This document shows positions 29,262 through 37,723 of a stretch of DNA of 55,917 bases, in pieces. The notes below the pieces were generated by a model. It saw nothing but the letters and a program-made list of their open reading frames with translations, was not told the DNA's origin and did no database searches. The DNA is from an uncultured beta proteobacterium (lineage in GTDB: Bacteria > Pseudomonadota > Gammaproteobacteria > Burkholderiales > Nitrosomonadaceae), in contig CAADGS010000142.1 in the NCBI GenBank assembly GCA_900696615.1, positions 1 through 55,917 on the forward strand, written 5' to 3'. The stretch's first letter is position 1, and every line of letters starts with the position of its first letter. The position numbers and the translations under genes are program-made.

Positions 29262-30239
29262 ATGATGGACAATGAAATTGCAATGAAAAACAAATCATTA
29301 GAGTTTGACGCTAAATTGATCAACCTTTCTCATTATGGCTTGATTCGTATCGTAGGAGAAGACGCCCAAACTTTTTTACAAAATCAGCTTACATGCGACC
29401 TTCGGGAAATAAATCAACAAAAGGCGCAGCATGGTAGTTATTGCACACCCCAAGGTCGCGTGTTGGTAAGCTTTTTACTATGGCAGCAAGACAATGACTA
29501 TTTCATGCAAATACCGGCTAGTCTACTCGCTTCGATCAAAAAGCGCTTATCCCTATACGTATTGCGTGCAAAGGTGCAACTGATTGATGCAACCGATACC
29601 TCGGTTCGCATTGGTTTAACTGGATCCGACGCTGCTAGGGCAATTCAACAGATCACCGGATTAAACTTTGATTCAAATCATCACCTGCAAGTTAGGCAAA
29701 ATGAAAAGCTCTGCGCGATTTCTTTATCAGGACATCACATAGAATTGATAACATCCACGGACGATGCGCCACGTCTGATAGATAACCTCCGCCAACATGC
29801 AAAACCGGCTGATATCAATTTCTGGAACTGGTTAAATATTCAATCAGCATTCCCGATGATCCTACCAGAAACTCAGGAAATGTTTCTACCCCAAATGATC
29901 AATCTTGATGCGATGGGCGGTATCAGTTTTAAAAAAGGTTGTTATCCGGGACAAGAAATCGTTGCACGCACTCATTATCTAGGTAAACTTAAACGGCGCA
30001 TGTACTTAGCACGTATTGCGACGATTGATACAATTAAACCTGGCGATTTGCTATACAGCCATGACATGAATGATCAATCTTGCGGCAATATCGTAAACAT
30101 TGCCTCATCACCAAATGGGGATTTTGACGTTTTGGCCGTCATCCAGCAAAGCAGCGTTGAAACGTGCCCGATTCATTGGCAGTCGCCACAAGGCCCTACG
30201 CTTCAAATCAAGCCACTGCCTTATTCGCTAACCGACTAA
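29262..30239 (+). CDS. ygfZ: Folate-binding protein YgfZ (Fe-S cluster maintenance)
   Basis: A GcvT-like folate-binding protein of about 325 residues, implicated in repair or assembly of Fe-S clusters in enzymes such as MiaB. The family signature KKGCYPGQEIVARTHYLGKL, including the redox-active Cys, is present in the second half, and the N-terminal VGEDAQTFLQNQLTCDL motif is normal. The frame is open from a TTG at 29205, but the first residues from there do not look like the family. I chose the ATG at 29262; ATG 29283 is also possible. No strong ribosome site decides between them. Confidence 0.9.
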   Translation: MMDNEIAMKNKSLEFDAKLINLSHYGLIRIVGEDAQTFLQNQLTCDLREINQQKAQHGSYCTPQGRVLVSFLLWQQDNDYFMQIPASLLASIKKRLSLYVLRAKVQLIDATDTSVRIGLTGSDAARAIQQITGLNFDSNHHLQVRQNEKLCAISLSGHHIELITSTDDAPRLIDNLRQHAKPADINFWNWLNIQSAFPMILPETQEMFLPQMINLDAMGGISFKKGCYPGQEIVARTHYLGKLKRRMYLARIATIDTIKPGDLLYSHDMNDQSCGNIVNIASSPNGDFDVLAVIQQSSVETCPIHWQSPQGPTLQIKPLPYSLTD

Positions 30240-30433
30240 AATCCTTATTCAACATTTACTTGCACTCGATATTCATCGCAGATTTTGCAACTTTTTCCTG
30301 CTTTAACCCAGCAATAATTCAATCGTTATTATTTCAAATCGATTATATTTTGATGTTTATCAAAGAAGTAAAAATTACTTTTGAGCAGAATGAAAAAGTT
30401 CGGTAAATTTTATACTGATTGGAGAAGTGTCAG

Positions 30434-30709
30434 ATGCGTGCCAAAACGAATGCGATCAGTACCAAGAAATCGGATCACCAATTATCTCAAAGAGAAAAAA
30501 GTGTAGTTACTAATCAAATGCATAAAAGTAAAGACTTATCGCGCAGGCAGACTACCATCATTTTGCCTTGTTATGTCGATAAACAAGGCGGTGGAAATGA
30601 GAAGATCGAAATAGAGGAAAATTGGGCTAATACAGAAATTGATGAAGAACTGGAAATAGCAGATATTTATGAAAGTGATTTTCATTTTTTCAATCATAAA
30701 TTCGAATAA
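30434..30709 (+). CDS. Small hypothetical protein, basic N-half and acidic C-half
   Basis: A 91-residue protein started at ATG 30434, which follows GGAGAAG with good spacing. The first half is Lys/Arg-rich (RAKTNAISTKKSDHQLSQRE) and the second half strongly acidic (EKIEIEENWANTEIDEELEI). No domain is recognised. It is the first of three small genes on this strand up to 31662, each with a clear ribosome site. Confidence 0.6.
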   Translation: MRAKTNAISTKKSDHQLSQREKSVVTNQMHKSKDLSRRQTTIILPCYVDKQGGGNEKIEIEENWANTEIDEELEIADIYESDFHFFNHKFE

Positions 30710-31011
30710 TTCAGTATTGTAAGTTACTTAGATTCAAGGTATCTTAACGCGTAGTCTTTTATAAAATTTATTTATAAATTCCATTAAGTAGCCCATAATT
30801 TTGAATTCGAATAACTAATTCTTTTTCAAGCATATTGGGTAGAGAATTCTTACAAATTTTTAAGAATTTACTTATTCATTTATCAAGCTAATACTTGCAA
30901 TATAATTGCTTCAAAAGAGAAGTAAAAGTAAGTCAGTCAATTAAGCGTCTGTTTCTGAAATATATATCTTCATTAACGTGTGGTACAAACGAGTTAGGAG
31001 GAGAAATTCAA
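30710..31011. other. AT-rich spacer between two small genes
   Basis: About 300 bases, very AT-rich, with no gene seen; it presumably carries a promoter for the small genes downstream. Confidence 0.4.
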
Positions 31012-31323
31012 ATGAAACAATCTGGAATTCAAATCAGTCGTAACAGTAGCCATTACTTTAGGAAACAAGAGGACATTCACCCGTTATATGAGGCTGGTCA
31101 TTTAAGGCGTGCAAAAATGCATGTAGCCCGTTTCATTGATTCTAGCGAAAATAAGCAATTATTAAATAGTCCAGTTTTACAGCAATTATTAGAAGCTAGC
31201 CTGTTGCTTGAAACTACAGATTGTGACATCCTCGCTGCTTATTTAAATCGGTCACCTACCAGTCTTTGTGTGGAATTCCAAAAAATACGCCCTTTTTTCA
31301 AGAATCAAAAAAATCACCAGTAA
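31012..31323 (+). CDS. Small hypothetical protein with possible helix-turn-helix
   Basis: A 103-residue protein started at ATG 31012 because a strong TTAGGAGGAG precedes it; an upstream in-frame ATG (30895) has no such site. The N-terminus is basic and the rest helical. The C-terminal stretch DILAAYLNRSPTSLCVEFQK resembles the turn and recognition helix of an HTH (LAxxLxxSPxTVxxxxxxI), but this is a weak match. It lies 36 bases before the DUF2934 gene. Confidence 0.6.
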   Translation: MKQSGIQISRNSSHYFRKQEDIHPLYEAGHLRRAKMHVARFIDSSENKQLLNSPVLQQLLEASLLLETTDCDILAAYLNRSPTSLCVEFQKIRPFFKNQKNHQ

Positions 31324-31359
31324 TCTCATTAAAATTGACTATGTTAGAGGAGATATCAA

Positions 31360-31662
31360 ATGGACCACAACAAAGTTACTGTAAAAGCCACTAAACGATC
31401 TCGTAGTAAATTATCTAAAAGCGAAGAAAATATTTTGGCAAGCCAAATTGTAGTCCCGGAAAGTACGAGTGAGCGGGACAGAATGATTGCCACCGCTGCC
31501 TACTTTCGTGCCGAGAAACGTGGTTTCTCAGGTAATGAGGCCGATGCGGTGCAAGACTGGCTTGAAGCAGAAAGAGAAGTCAATAATAAACTGAAAAACC
31601 TTAATATAACTGCCGGTGCTCAGCAATTTTCAGTTGATGAAGAACTGTGCGAAGTTGAATGA
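31360..31662 (+). CDS. DUF2934 family protein
   Basis: A 100-residue protein with a ribosome site (AGAGGAG) before ATG 31360. Residues about 37-75 (RMIATAAYFRAEKRGFSGNE, then DWLEAEREV) are the core of DUF2934, a short helical family of unknown function. The N-terminus is Lys/Arg-rich and the C-terminus acidic. It ends 27 bases before the end of the convergent hydrolase gene. Confidence 0.85.
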   Translation: MDHNKVTVKATKRSRSKLSKSEENILASQIVVPESTSERDRMIATAAYFRAEKRGFSGNEADAVQDWLEAEREVNNKLKNLNITAGAQQFSVDEELCEVE

Positions 31663-31689
31663 TACACATTGAAAATACCCGTAAGAAAG

Positions 31690-32316
31690 TTAAAAGTGCT
31701 TAATAAACCAGCTTGCAGCGTATTGTGCTGCCTGTTCTAGCGTACCTGGTTCTTCGAATAAATGCGTTGCCCCAGGTACTAGAACGAGTTTTTTTTCGCA
31801 TTTCATCCATGCAAATGCTTGCTCATTTAATTCAATAACTGTGTAATCTTCGCTACCTACAATAAGCAAGGTTGGCGAAGCAACCCGTACTAATGCAGTT
31901 TCACCAGCCAAATCAGGCCGCCCTCCTCGGGATACTACAGCAGCGATAATAATACCGATTTCTGCTGCTGCGCGTAGCGCAGCAGCAGCCCCTGTGCTAG
32001 CACCAAAATAACCGATTCGTAGTGCCTTAGTTTCAGGATTTTCCCTCAGCCAGGCCGTTGCAGCAAGCAAGCGCTGTGTCAGCAAATCTATATCAAAACG
32101 TACTGCATAGTCCCGATCTTCACTCGTTGTTAATAAATCAAACAGTAACGTACCAATCCCTTGTTGCTGCAATACTTGCGCTACAAAAATATTGCGCGGA
32201 CTCAAGCGGCTGCTACCACTACCATGAGCAAACAACACTACACTTTTTGTGTCCGCTGGCAATACCAGTTCGCCATTGAGTCTAACGGGACCGGCTGGTA
32301 TTTTTACAGTGGCCAT
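31690..32316 (-). CDS. Alpha/beta hydrolase (dienelactone-hydrolase-like)
   Basis: A 208-residue alpha/beta hydrolase. The nucleophile elbow is GYFGASTGAAAAL (Ser), the acid is probably in VGSEDYTVIELN, and the His in PGATHLFEEPG, giving a full triad. An oxyanion-side HGSGSSRLSPRN motif is also seen. Its ATG overlaps the stop of the radical SAM gene (TAATG), so it is the last gene of the AmrB-AmrA-AmrS operon. The substrate is unknown. Confidence 0.85.
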   Translation of the reverse strand: MATVKIPAGPVRLNGELVLPADTKSVVLFAHGSGSSRLSPRNIFVAQVLQQQGIGTLLFDLLTTSEDRDYAVRFDIDLLTQRLLAATAWLRENPETKALRIGYFGASTGAAAALRAAAEIGIIIAAVVSRGGRPDLAGETALVRVASPTLLIVGSEDYTVIELNEQAFAWMKCEKKLVLVPGATHLFEEPGTLEQAAQYAASWFIKHF

Positions 32317-33413
32317 TACGCGTTCACTCCGATCCGAACTGGAGTGCGCCGCCTTCCAAAATGACCGGGAAATTGCTCAAAGCGGCCCGCAATTGGCGTA
32401 TGGCAATATTTACAGCAACCATCCGCAGTCAATTGGTAACTTCTTATTTCATACCAATCACGCACAATCAGTTCACTCGCGCATGCCGGACAATAGGTGG
32501 TATCGCCATCAAGATTATGCACGTTACCCGTATAGACGTACTGCAAACCGGCATCCAATGCGATTTTTCGCGCCTGAATCAGCGTTTCGACAGGTGTAGA
32601 AGGAATATCATTGAGCTTATAATCCGGATGAAATGCACTAAAATGCAATGGCACGTCAACACCCAGTTCCTTGACAATCCACTGGCTCATTGAGCTGATT
32701 TCTTGGGAAGAATCATTAAGGCCTGGAATCAATAATGTTGTCAGCTCGATCCACACATTGGTTTCCTGTTTCAGATATTGCAATGTTTCCAGTACCGGTA
32801 GCAGATGCGATCCAGTTTGCTTGACATAGAATTCTTCTGTGAATGCTTTGAGATCGACATTCGCCGCATCCATTTTGCTAAAAAAATCGCGCCGTGGTTG
32901 CGCATGAATATATCCCGCCGTTACAGCAACCGTTTTAATGCCTCGAACATGACAGGCATCTGCGACATCCATGGCATATTCAGCGAAAATTACTGGATCG
33001 TTATAAGTGAAAGCAACACTCTTACAGTCCAACTCGACCGCCCTACGAGCAACCTCTTCGGGGCTTGCCTGATCAAGCAATTTATCAAAACTACGTGACT
33101 TTGAAATATCCCAATTCTGGCAAAACTTGCACGCAAGGTTACAACCGGCCGTTCCAAATGATAAAACGCTACTACCTGGATAAAAGTGGTTTAATGGTTT
33201 TTTTTCAATCGGATCGATACAAAAACCGGATGAGCGCCCATAGGTTGTCAACACCATAATATCTCCGACCCGGCCGCGAACAAAGCAAGCCCCGCGCTGC
33301 CCGTCATGCAATTTGCAATCGCGGGGACACAAGTCACACTGAATCCGCCCGTCATCCAATCTATGCCAATATTTGGCGGGATGCCGCTGAATGGAACTAA
33401 TGGGTTCATCCAT
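32316..33413 (-). CDS. amrS: Radical SAM enzyme of the AmmeMemoRadiSam system (AmrS)
   Basis: A 365-residue protein from ATG 33413, chosen because GAGGAG lies 8 bases upstream; the ATG at 33428 is also in frame. It contains an N-terminal Cys cluster (CDLCPRDCKLHDGQRGAC), the radical SAM motif CNLACKFCQNW binding 4Fe-4S, then a TIM-barrel with NDPVIFAEY. A C-terminal zinc-ribbon-like region shows CPAC and CKYC pairs. It resembles pyruvate-formate-lyase-activating enzymes in the barrel. The reaction is unknown. It overlaps AmrA upstream and the hydrolase downstream. Confidence 0.9.
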   Translation of the reverse strand: MDEPISSIQRHPAKYWHRLDDGRIQCDLCPRDCKLHDGQRGACFVRGRVGDIMVLTTYGRSSGFCIDPIEKKPLNHFYPGSSVLSFGTAGCNLACKFCQNWDISKSRSFDKLLDQASPEEVARRAVELDCKSVAFTYNDPVIFAEYAMDVADACHVRGIKTVAVTAGYIHAQPRRDFFSKMDAANVDLKAFTEEFYVKQTGSHLLPVLETLQYLKQETNVWIELTTLLIPGLNDSSQEISSMSQWIVKELGVDVPLHFSAFHPDYKLNDIPSTPVETLIQARKIALDAGLQYVYTGNVHNLDGDTTYCPACASELIVRDWYEIRSYQLTADGCCKYCHTPIAGRFEQFPGHFGRRRTPVRIGVNA

Positions 33414-33999
33414 ACATATGCTCCTCATTAAGATAATCAGTTTCGCGCCATTTACTGACTGTGTAACAAGAAAGTTTGATACCGTCTCTCCAGAAATCTT
33501 CAGATAATCCGGCTTTGGACTTCAACTTGGCAAGAAACTGCCGGGGTTGTGGAAGCGTTTCCCAGACTTGGGGTAAGAATGTACTGCGATAGTGTCCATA
33601 TTCAAACACTACGCCATCAATGTTTGGTCGTAATTGCACTATTGCTTCCATTTCATTACTGAAGCTCAGCAATTGAAGTTCGGAAAGCAACGACACTTCG
33701 ACATCGACAGCATCCAGCTCATCGGCCGCTACTGGTTTAAATCGAGGATCATGCAATGCTGCTGATATGGCATTGTTTCTTACATCGTCCTTCAACGGAT
33801 TATAAGCTTGCAAAGAGCCGATACAACCACGCAGCATACCTTCTTGCATTAAAGTGACAAACGTAGCTCCCGGTTTCAAAAGCCACGGTATATTTTCATC
33901 AATTGCCGCAGGCACGTGAGATATCCGCAATACGCGCGCAATCGCATCACGTGCAATGTTAAGCAGTATTTTCCCTTGTTCGTCCTTTTCAAACACCAT
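33406..33999 (-). CDS. amrA: AMMECR1-domain protein (AmrA)
   Basis: A 197-residue protein with the AMMECR1 hallmark LRGCIGSLQAYNPL at about 59-72, followed by NAISAALHDPRF. The human homologue AMMECR1 is linked to a developmental disorder, but no biochemical activity is established for the family. It starts 15 bases after the Memo-like gene and overlaps the radical SAM gene, so the three proteins are made together. Confidence 0.92.
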   Translation of the reverse strand: MVFEKDEQGKILLNIARDAIARVLRISHVPAAIDENIPWLLKPGATFVTLMQEGMLRGCIGSLQAYNPLKDDVRNNAISAALHDPRFKPVAADELDAVDVEVSLLSELQLLSFSNEMEAIVQLRPNIDGVVFEYGHYRSTFLPQVWETLPQPRQFLAKLKSKAGLSEDFWRDGIKLSCYTVSKWRETDYLNEEHMYG

Positions 34000-34014
34000 A
34001 GCTATTATCCTTTC

Positions 34015-34797
34015 TCAATCAAATGCAATTGCAGCATAACCAACCACTTGATCCCGCGAACCGGCAGTATCCCCGGAATTTCTCAAATCCAACAAATGCG
34101 GCGTCAAATGATATTTCCGGGCAGCTTTAATCAAACCATTGATAGGGGTACTTCCACACGCCCGATAACCGTCGCTCAGTTGCCTTAATTGCACTATTGA
34201 TTGAACTGTTTCATCATCGATACGTTGCGCCGTCACATACGGTAAGTAATGCGAAAGATCGGAGCTGATTACGATTAGTGTTTCATCTCCACCCCATACA
34301 CAATCCAAGACTTCTGCAACCGCGTCGGCTGATATCATGCCTACCGCCAATGGCAATAAAGTAAACTCACCCAACACGCTCTGCAAAAAAGGCAATTGCA
34401 CTTCTAAAGAATGTTCCAGCGCATGCGCTTCGTTACTGACGATTGTTTGTGGCAAATGCACGATTGCATTCACAAGATTCATATCCAGCTTAATGTTTCC
34501 GAGAGGGGTAGCAAAAGCATCCGCTTTGGGTAACGCCAAGCCGTGGACAGCTGCACGATGCGCAGGACCGATCAGAACAACACGTCTGATCCTGGCTGCA
34601 ACAAATCTCAAATTAGCATATGCCGTTGCAGCGATAGCACCGGAATAGATGTATCCGGCATGTGGTACGATTAGTGCTTTCGGCTTGAAATCACATAATT
34701 TCGCTTTTGCAAGCATATCCTGTATATCATGCTGTAATTGCTTAGCGTCAGCAGAATAAAACATACCGGCTACCGCCGCAGAACGAATCACTGTCAT
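34015..34797 (-). CDS. amrB: Memo-like protein (AmrB)
   Basis: A 260-residue protein from ATG 34797, preceded by GAGGGG; an in-frame ATG at 34830 lacks this. Memo-family metal-site residues can be seen: His in VPHAGYIYSG, His in IGPAHRAAVHG, and Cys in RACGSTPINGL. The fold is related to non-haem iron dioxygenases, and eukaryotic MEMO1 binds iron or copper. It is the first gene of the four-gene operon with AmrA, AmrS and a hydrolase. Confidence 0.92.
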   Translation of the reverse strand: MTVIRSAAVAGMFYSADAKQLQHDIQDMLAKAKLCDFKPKALIVPHAGYIYSGAIAATAYANLRFVAARIRRVVLIGPAHRAAVHGLALPKADAFATPLGNIKLDMNLVNAIVHLPQTIVSNEAHALEHSLEVQLPFLQSVLGEFTLLPLAVGMISADAVAEVLDCVWGGDETLIVISSDLSHYLPYVTAQRIDDETVQSIVQLRQLSDGYRACGSTPINGLIKAARKYHLTPHLLDLRNSGDTAGSRDQVVGYAAIAFD

Positions 34798-35227
34798 TTT
34801 ATCCCCTCTTTCACCAATCTTTGATTTCACATTATATAAGACACATAATTAAGAAAAAGATTGCAGCGGTTAAATCCTATTCATTAAAGCAGATTGCCAA
34901 ACATATTGCTGTCATCCGCACAGATAGTCCCGCTATGACATTTAGGATTCCGCTATCCAGCAAATACACTTTTCATAGACACATTACTATCAAATGACAA
35001 GACCGTCTAAGCACCCTTAAGTTTTTATCCCCTCGCCTAATTTAACAAGCAAATGTATGCGTATTATTTTGCAATATTGCGTCACGTAAACATAAATATG
35101 TATTATCCTTAAAAAAATACCTTTTCTTTGATTATCTTTTTGCATTTATATCTGCGATTATCTTATTAATTTCACGTAAAAAATGTAATTAATCGATCTA
35201 ATCATCACACCCCAAAAGGATCATGAT
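34798..35227. other. Divergent promoter region
   Basis: About 430 AT-rich bases between the Memo-like gene and the secreted glycosidase-like gene. No reading frame or RNA is supported. The words CACGTAAA (about 35083 and 35172) recur, but I give this little weight. Confidence 0.4.
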
Positions 35228-36394
35228 ATGCGAATCCATGCTAACTACCGAATGGCTAGTAATTGCTATTCAACTAAAATTAAGCTAAGTTCTGTAATGC
35301 CATTATTCTCAGTATTTCTTGTGATGTGCATGGTTTGGTTATCTATTGAAATTAGCCATGCGTCCGAAAAAAGCACGCCCAACACCAATGCGATCAAATG
35401 GCATCCCGGCCATTACTACACCCTGATGGGTCAAAGTAAAAATAATCCCAAGCAAATGGCGCAGATATATCGAGAGCTTAAAAACACACCGTTATTGCGT
35501 GGCATCCAAATTCGTTACGATTGGGCAGAATTGGAACCGGAAGAAAACGTATACAATTTTTCATCCATTGAGCATCATCTCGCCGAACTCGCAGCACAAA
35601 AAAAGCGCCTGATCATTCTGCTGCAGCTGAAATCCTTTGACCCTGCCAGTCCGTTCGTTCCAGAATACTTAAAAATGAAAAAATACGACGATGGAATTTT
35701 CCCATTTAGCACTTTTGGAAAAAAAATCATACGTGGATATAATCTTAAATTGTGGAATCCCCTTGTACATGACCGCCTCGCCGCACTTATTAGCGCTCTT
35801 GGAAATCGCTTTAACTCCAATCCCTATTTAGAAGGCATTGGGTTGACTGAAACCGCTTTTGGAGACCCCTTGGTAGAAATAACCACTAATCAATTGGATA
35901 ACTACTTTACCAATCTGCTTAGTATTAACAAACACTTGCGTGCGCAGTTTCCCAATACCATGACGTATCAATTTACAAACTATCCACGCCATAAATTACA
36001 ATCGTTTATTGGCAAATTGAAAGAAATGGGAACTGGCTTAGGCGGCCCGGACAGTTTCATCGATGACCCTGGGCTACATCATTCTAGTAAAGCCAATTCT
36101 GCCAAAGGCGTTTATCATTATTATCCGGAGTTATCGGGGATTGTACCGTTAGCGCCTTCAGTAATGCAGGCAAACTATGTCAATACGCGGCACGATAAAA
36201 AAGGAAAAGCACCCGCTGTGACTGAATTGCTTGCATTTGCCCGGGACAATTTAAAAGCGAATTATATTTTCTGGACCCGAGCCCCCAATTATTTTCCTCA
36301 GGTGCTTGATATGTTGAATGGGTTAGGTCATGCCGGTGAAGCGGGGGGATTGAATTCTGCCTGTCCTACAGCCTATCCTGCTTGTATCAATTAG
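35228..36394 (+). CDS. Secreted TIM-barrel glycoside-hydrolase-like protein
   Basis: A 388-residue protein with a hydrophobic signal segment at about 22-41 and likely cleavage after SHA. The mature part looks like a beta-galactosidase-type barrel: RGIQIRYDWAELEPEENVYN (the WxxLEPxxGxYxF motif of GH42/GH5-like proteins), then ILLQLKSF, and GIGLTETAFGDP. The E in LTETAFG is a candidate acid/base; a nucleophile could not be placed. The substrate is unknown; a role on extracellular polysaccharide is an inference. A second Met at codon 10 or 24 could also serve as start. Confidence 0.72.
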   Translation: MRIHANYRMASNCYSTKIKLSSVMPLFSVFLVMCMVWLSIEISHASEKSTPNTNAIKWHPGHYYTLMGQSKNNPKQMAQIYRELKNTPLLRGIQIRYDWAELEPEENVYNFSSIEHHLAELAAQKKRLIILLQLKSFDPASPFVPEYLKMKKYDDGIFPFSTFGKKIIRGYNLKLWNPLVHDRLAALISALGNRFNSNPYLEGIGLTETAFGDPLVEITTNQLDNYFTNLLSINKHLRAQFPNTMTYQFTNYPRHKLQSFIGKLKEMGTGLGGPDSFIDDPGLHHSSKANSAKGVYHYYPELSGIVPLAPSVMQANYVNTRHDKKGKAPAVTELLAFARDNLKANYIFWTRAPNYFPQVLDMLNGLGHAGEAGGLNSACPTAYPACIN

Positions 36395-36535
36395 TATTCC
36401 TAGCCATGCTATGCATATTGCCTCAGTCTGGCGGTTTATTTTTCAACTAATCTTCTATTCTTTTATGCAGTTCACAATCAACAAATTTGAGTTAATCAAG
36501 ACTGAATAACCAATGTAACTTTAATAAGAATTCAT

Positions 36536-37066
36536 ATGGAATTTATTGCGGAATCCGTGACTACTTTTTATGATAAAGAACAAGATAGATTGAGTCTAAT
36601 TTTCTGTAACAAAGACAAAAAACAGTTATTAGGCTTTATGACCCGACAGTTTTTAATCAATTTACTGAAGCTACTCCCTCATTGGCTCTCGCAACAATAT
36701 CCACATTCCGGACCAAGAACAACGGCACAGCAATGGGAAATTAATTGCCTGGAACATCAAATTTCGCAGCAAAAAATAACTGTCACATACGGTAAAATTC
36801 ATTCCAGCAATCATATTGAGTCATTTCTCATCAGTACTATCAATTTATCCAAGAAGGATAGCAGTCATAACAATCCAAATATCAAACTCGAATTCTATGA
36901 TGCCGGTAAAGCAAAAAGAATTCACTTGATGCTCAGCCCAGCACGATTGCATAAATTAATCGGAGAAATCCTTAAGCAAGTTAAATCCTGGGATATTGAT
37001 AATCCGTGGCAACATGGCAATGCGATGGCTTTTCTATCAAATAGTAACGACAGAATTGTGCACTGA
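36536..37066 (+). CDS. Hypothetical protein
   Basis: A 176-residue soluble protein that I do not recognise. The start has only a weak ribosome site. Its N-terminal half reads as short beta strands and a helix (TTFYDKEQDRLSLIFCNKDK, LLGFMTRQFLINLLKLLPHW). The C-terminal part has HLMLSPARLHKLIGEILKQ, an amphipathic helix. There is no signal peptide or membrane segment. It lies between the secreted barrel protein and smbP. Confidence 0.65.
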   Translation: MEFIAESVTTFYDKEQDRLSLIFCNKDKKQLLGFMTRQFLINLLKLLPHWLSQQYPHSGPRTTAQQWEINCLEHQISQQKITVTYGKIHSSNHIESFLISTINLSKKDSSHNNPNIKLEFYDAGKAKRIHLMLSPARLHKLIGEILKQVKSWDIDNPWQHGNAMAFLSNSNDRIVH

Positions 37067-37280
37067 CATGGGCATCGATCTGTGTCGCTTCCACACTTCC
37101 CAAAGTAAAACCAAAAACATTTTTTATATTATTTTTCTCCATAATATGTGATATAACTCAACTAGTACTGATTAAACGAGAAAAATTGTCGGAAATTTTA
37201 TTTTTCCAGAAGCTGTAACAGAATCAGTACGAATTGCTGATTTCATTTTTTAATGTCTTAGTATTAAAGGAGTAGTAGTC

Positions 37281-37625
37281 ATGCGAGCTATAACAACAAC
37301 GATTGCAACTGGAACTTTAGTTTTATTGATGAGCGCCCCAGTTTGGGCATCCGATGCCGGACACACAACAGAAGCGATGGAACATGCAGGAAAAGCCCAA
37401 GCGCATGGTGAAATGGGGCATGCTAAAGAGGCATTGCAGCATGCCAAAGACAGTTTGACGCATGCTAAAGCGGCAGGTAAAGAACATGCTGATGCGCACA
37501 AACATATGGATGAAGCAATTAAACATCTTGAAGAAGCTATCAAACATGCTGAAATGGGTCACGGTAGCGAATCCGCCAAGCATACCGAAGAAGCCATGAA
37601 ACATATGCGTGAATCAGGCCATTAA
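37281..37625 (+). CDS. smbP: Small periplasmic metal-binding protein SmbP
   Basis: A 114-residue protein with a Sec signal peptide (cleavage after VWA). The mature chain of about 91 residues is made of His-rich amphipathic heptads such as EALQHAKDSLTHAKAA and DEAIKHLEEAIKHAEMGH, giving around 15 His and no Cys. This is the pattern of SmbP, the four-helix periplasmic protein described in Nitrosomonas europaea that binds several Cu(II) and other divalent ions. It has a good ribosome site (AAAGGAG) and is monocistronic, with a long AT-rich leader. It probably buffers copper, which ammonia oxidisers need in quantity for ammonia monooxygenase and blue copper proteins. Confidence 0.92.
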   Translation: MRAITTTIATGTLVLLMSAPVWASDAGHTTEAMEHAGKAQAHGEMGHAKEALQHAKDSLTHAKAAGKEHADAHKHMDEAIKHLEEAIKHAEMGHGSESAKHTEEAMKHMRESGH

Positions 37626-37644
37626 TGGTGATTGACTAATAACT

Positions 37645-37665
37645 GCCCTCGGCCCTGCCGGGGGC
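37645..37665. terminator. GC-rich hairpin after smbP
   Basis: GCCCTCGGC and GCCGGGGGC flank a 3-base loop (CCT), giving a 9-pair stem with one G-T pair. It lies 20 bases after the smbP stop and between convergent genes. No T-run follows, so it is at best an imperfect terminator or a transcript-stabilising stem. Confidence 0.5.
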
Positions 37666-37723
37666 AAATCGCCTTCCTATAAAACATTTGAAATGTGTAT
37701 AACTGAGTACCGAGACGCGCTAT

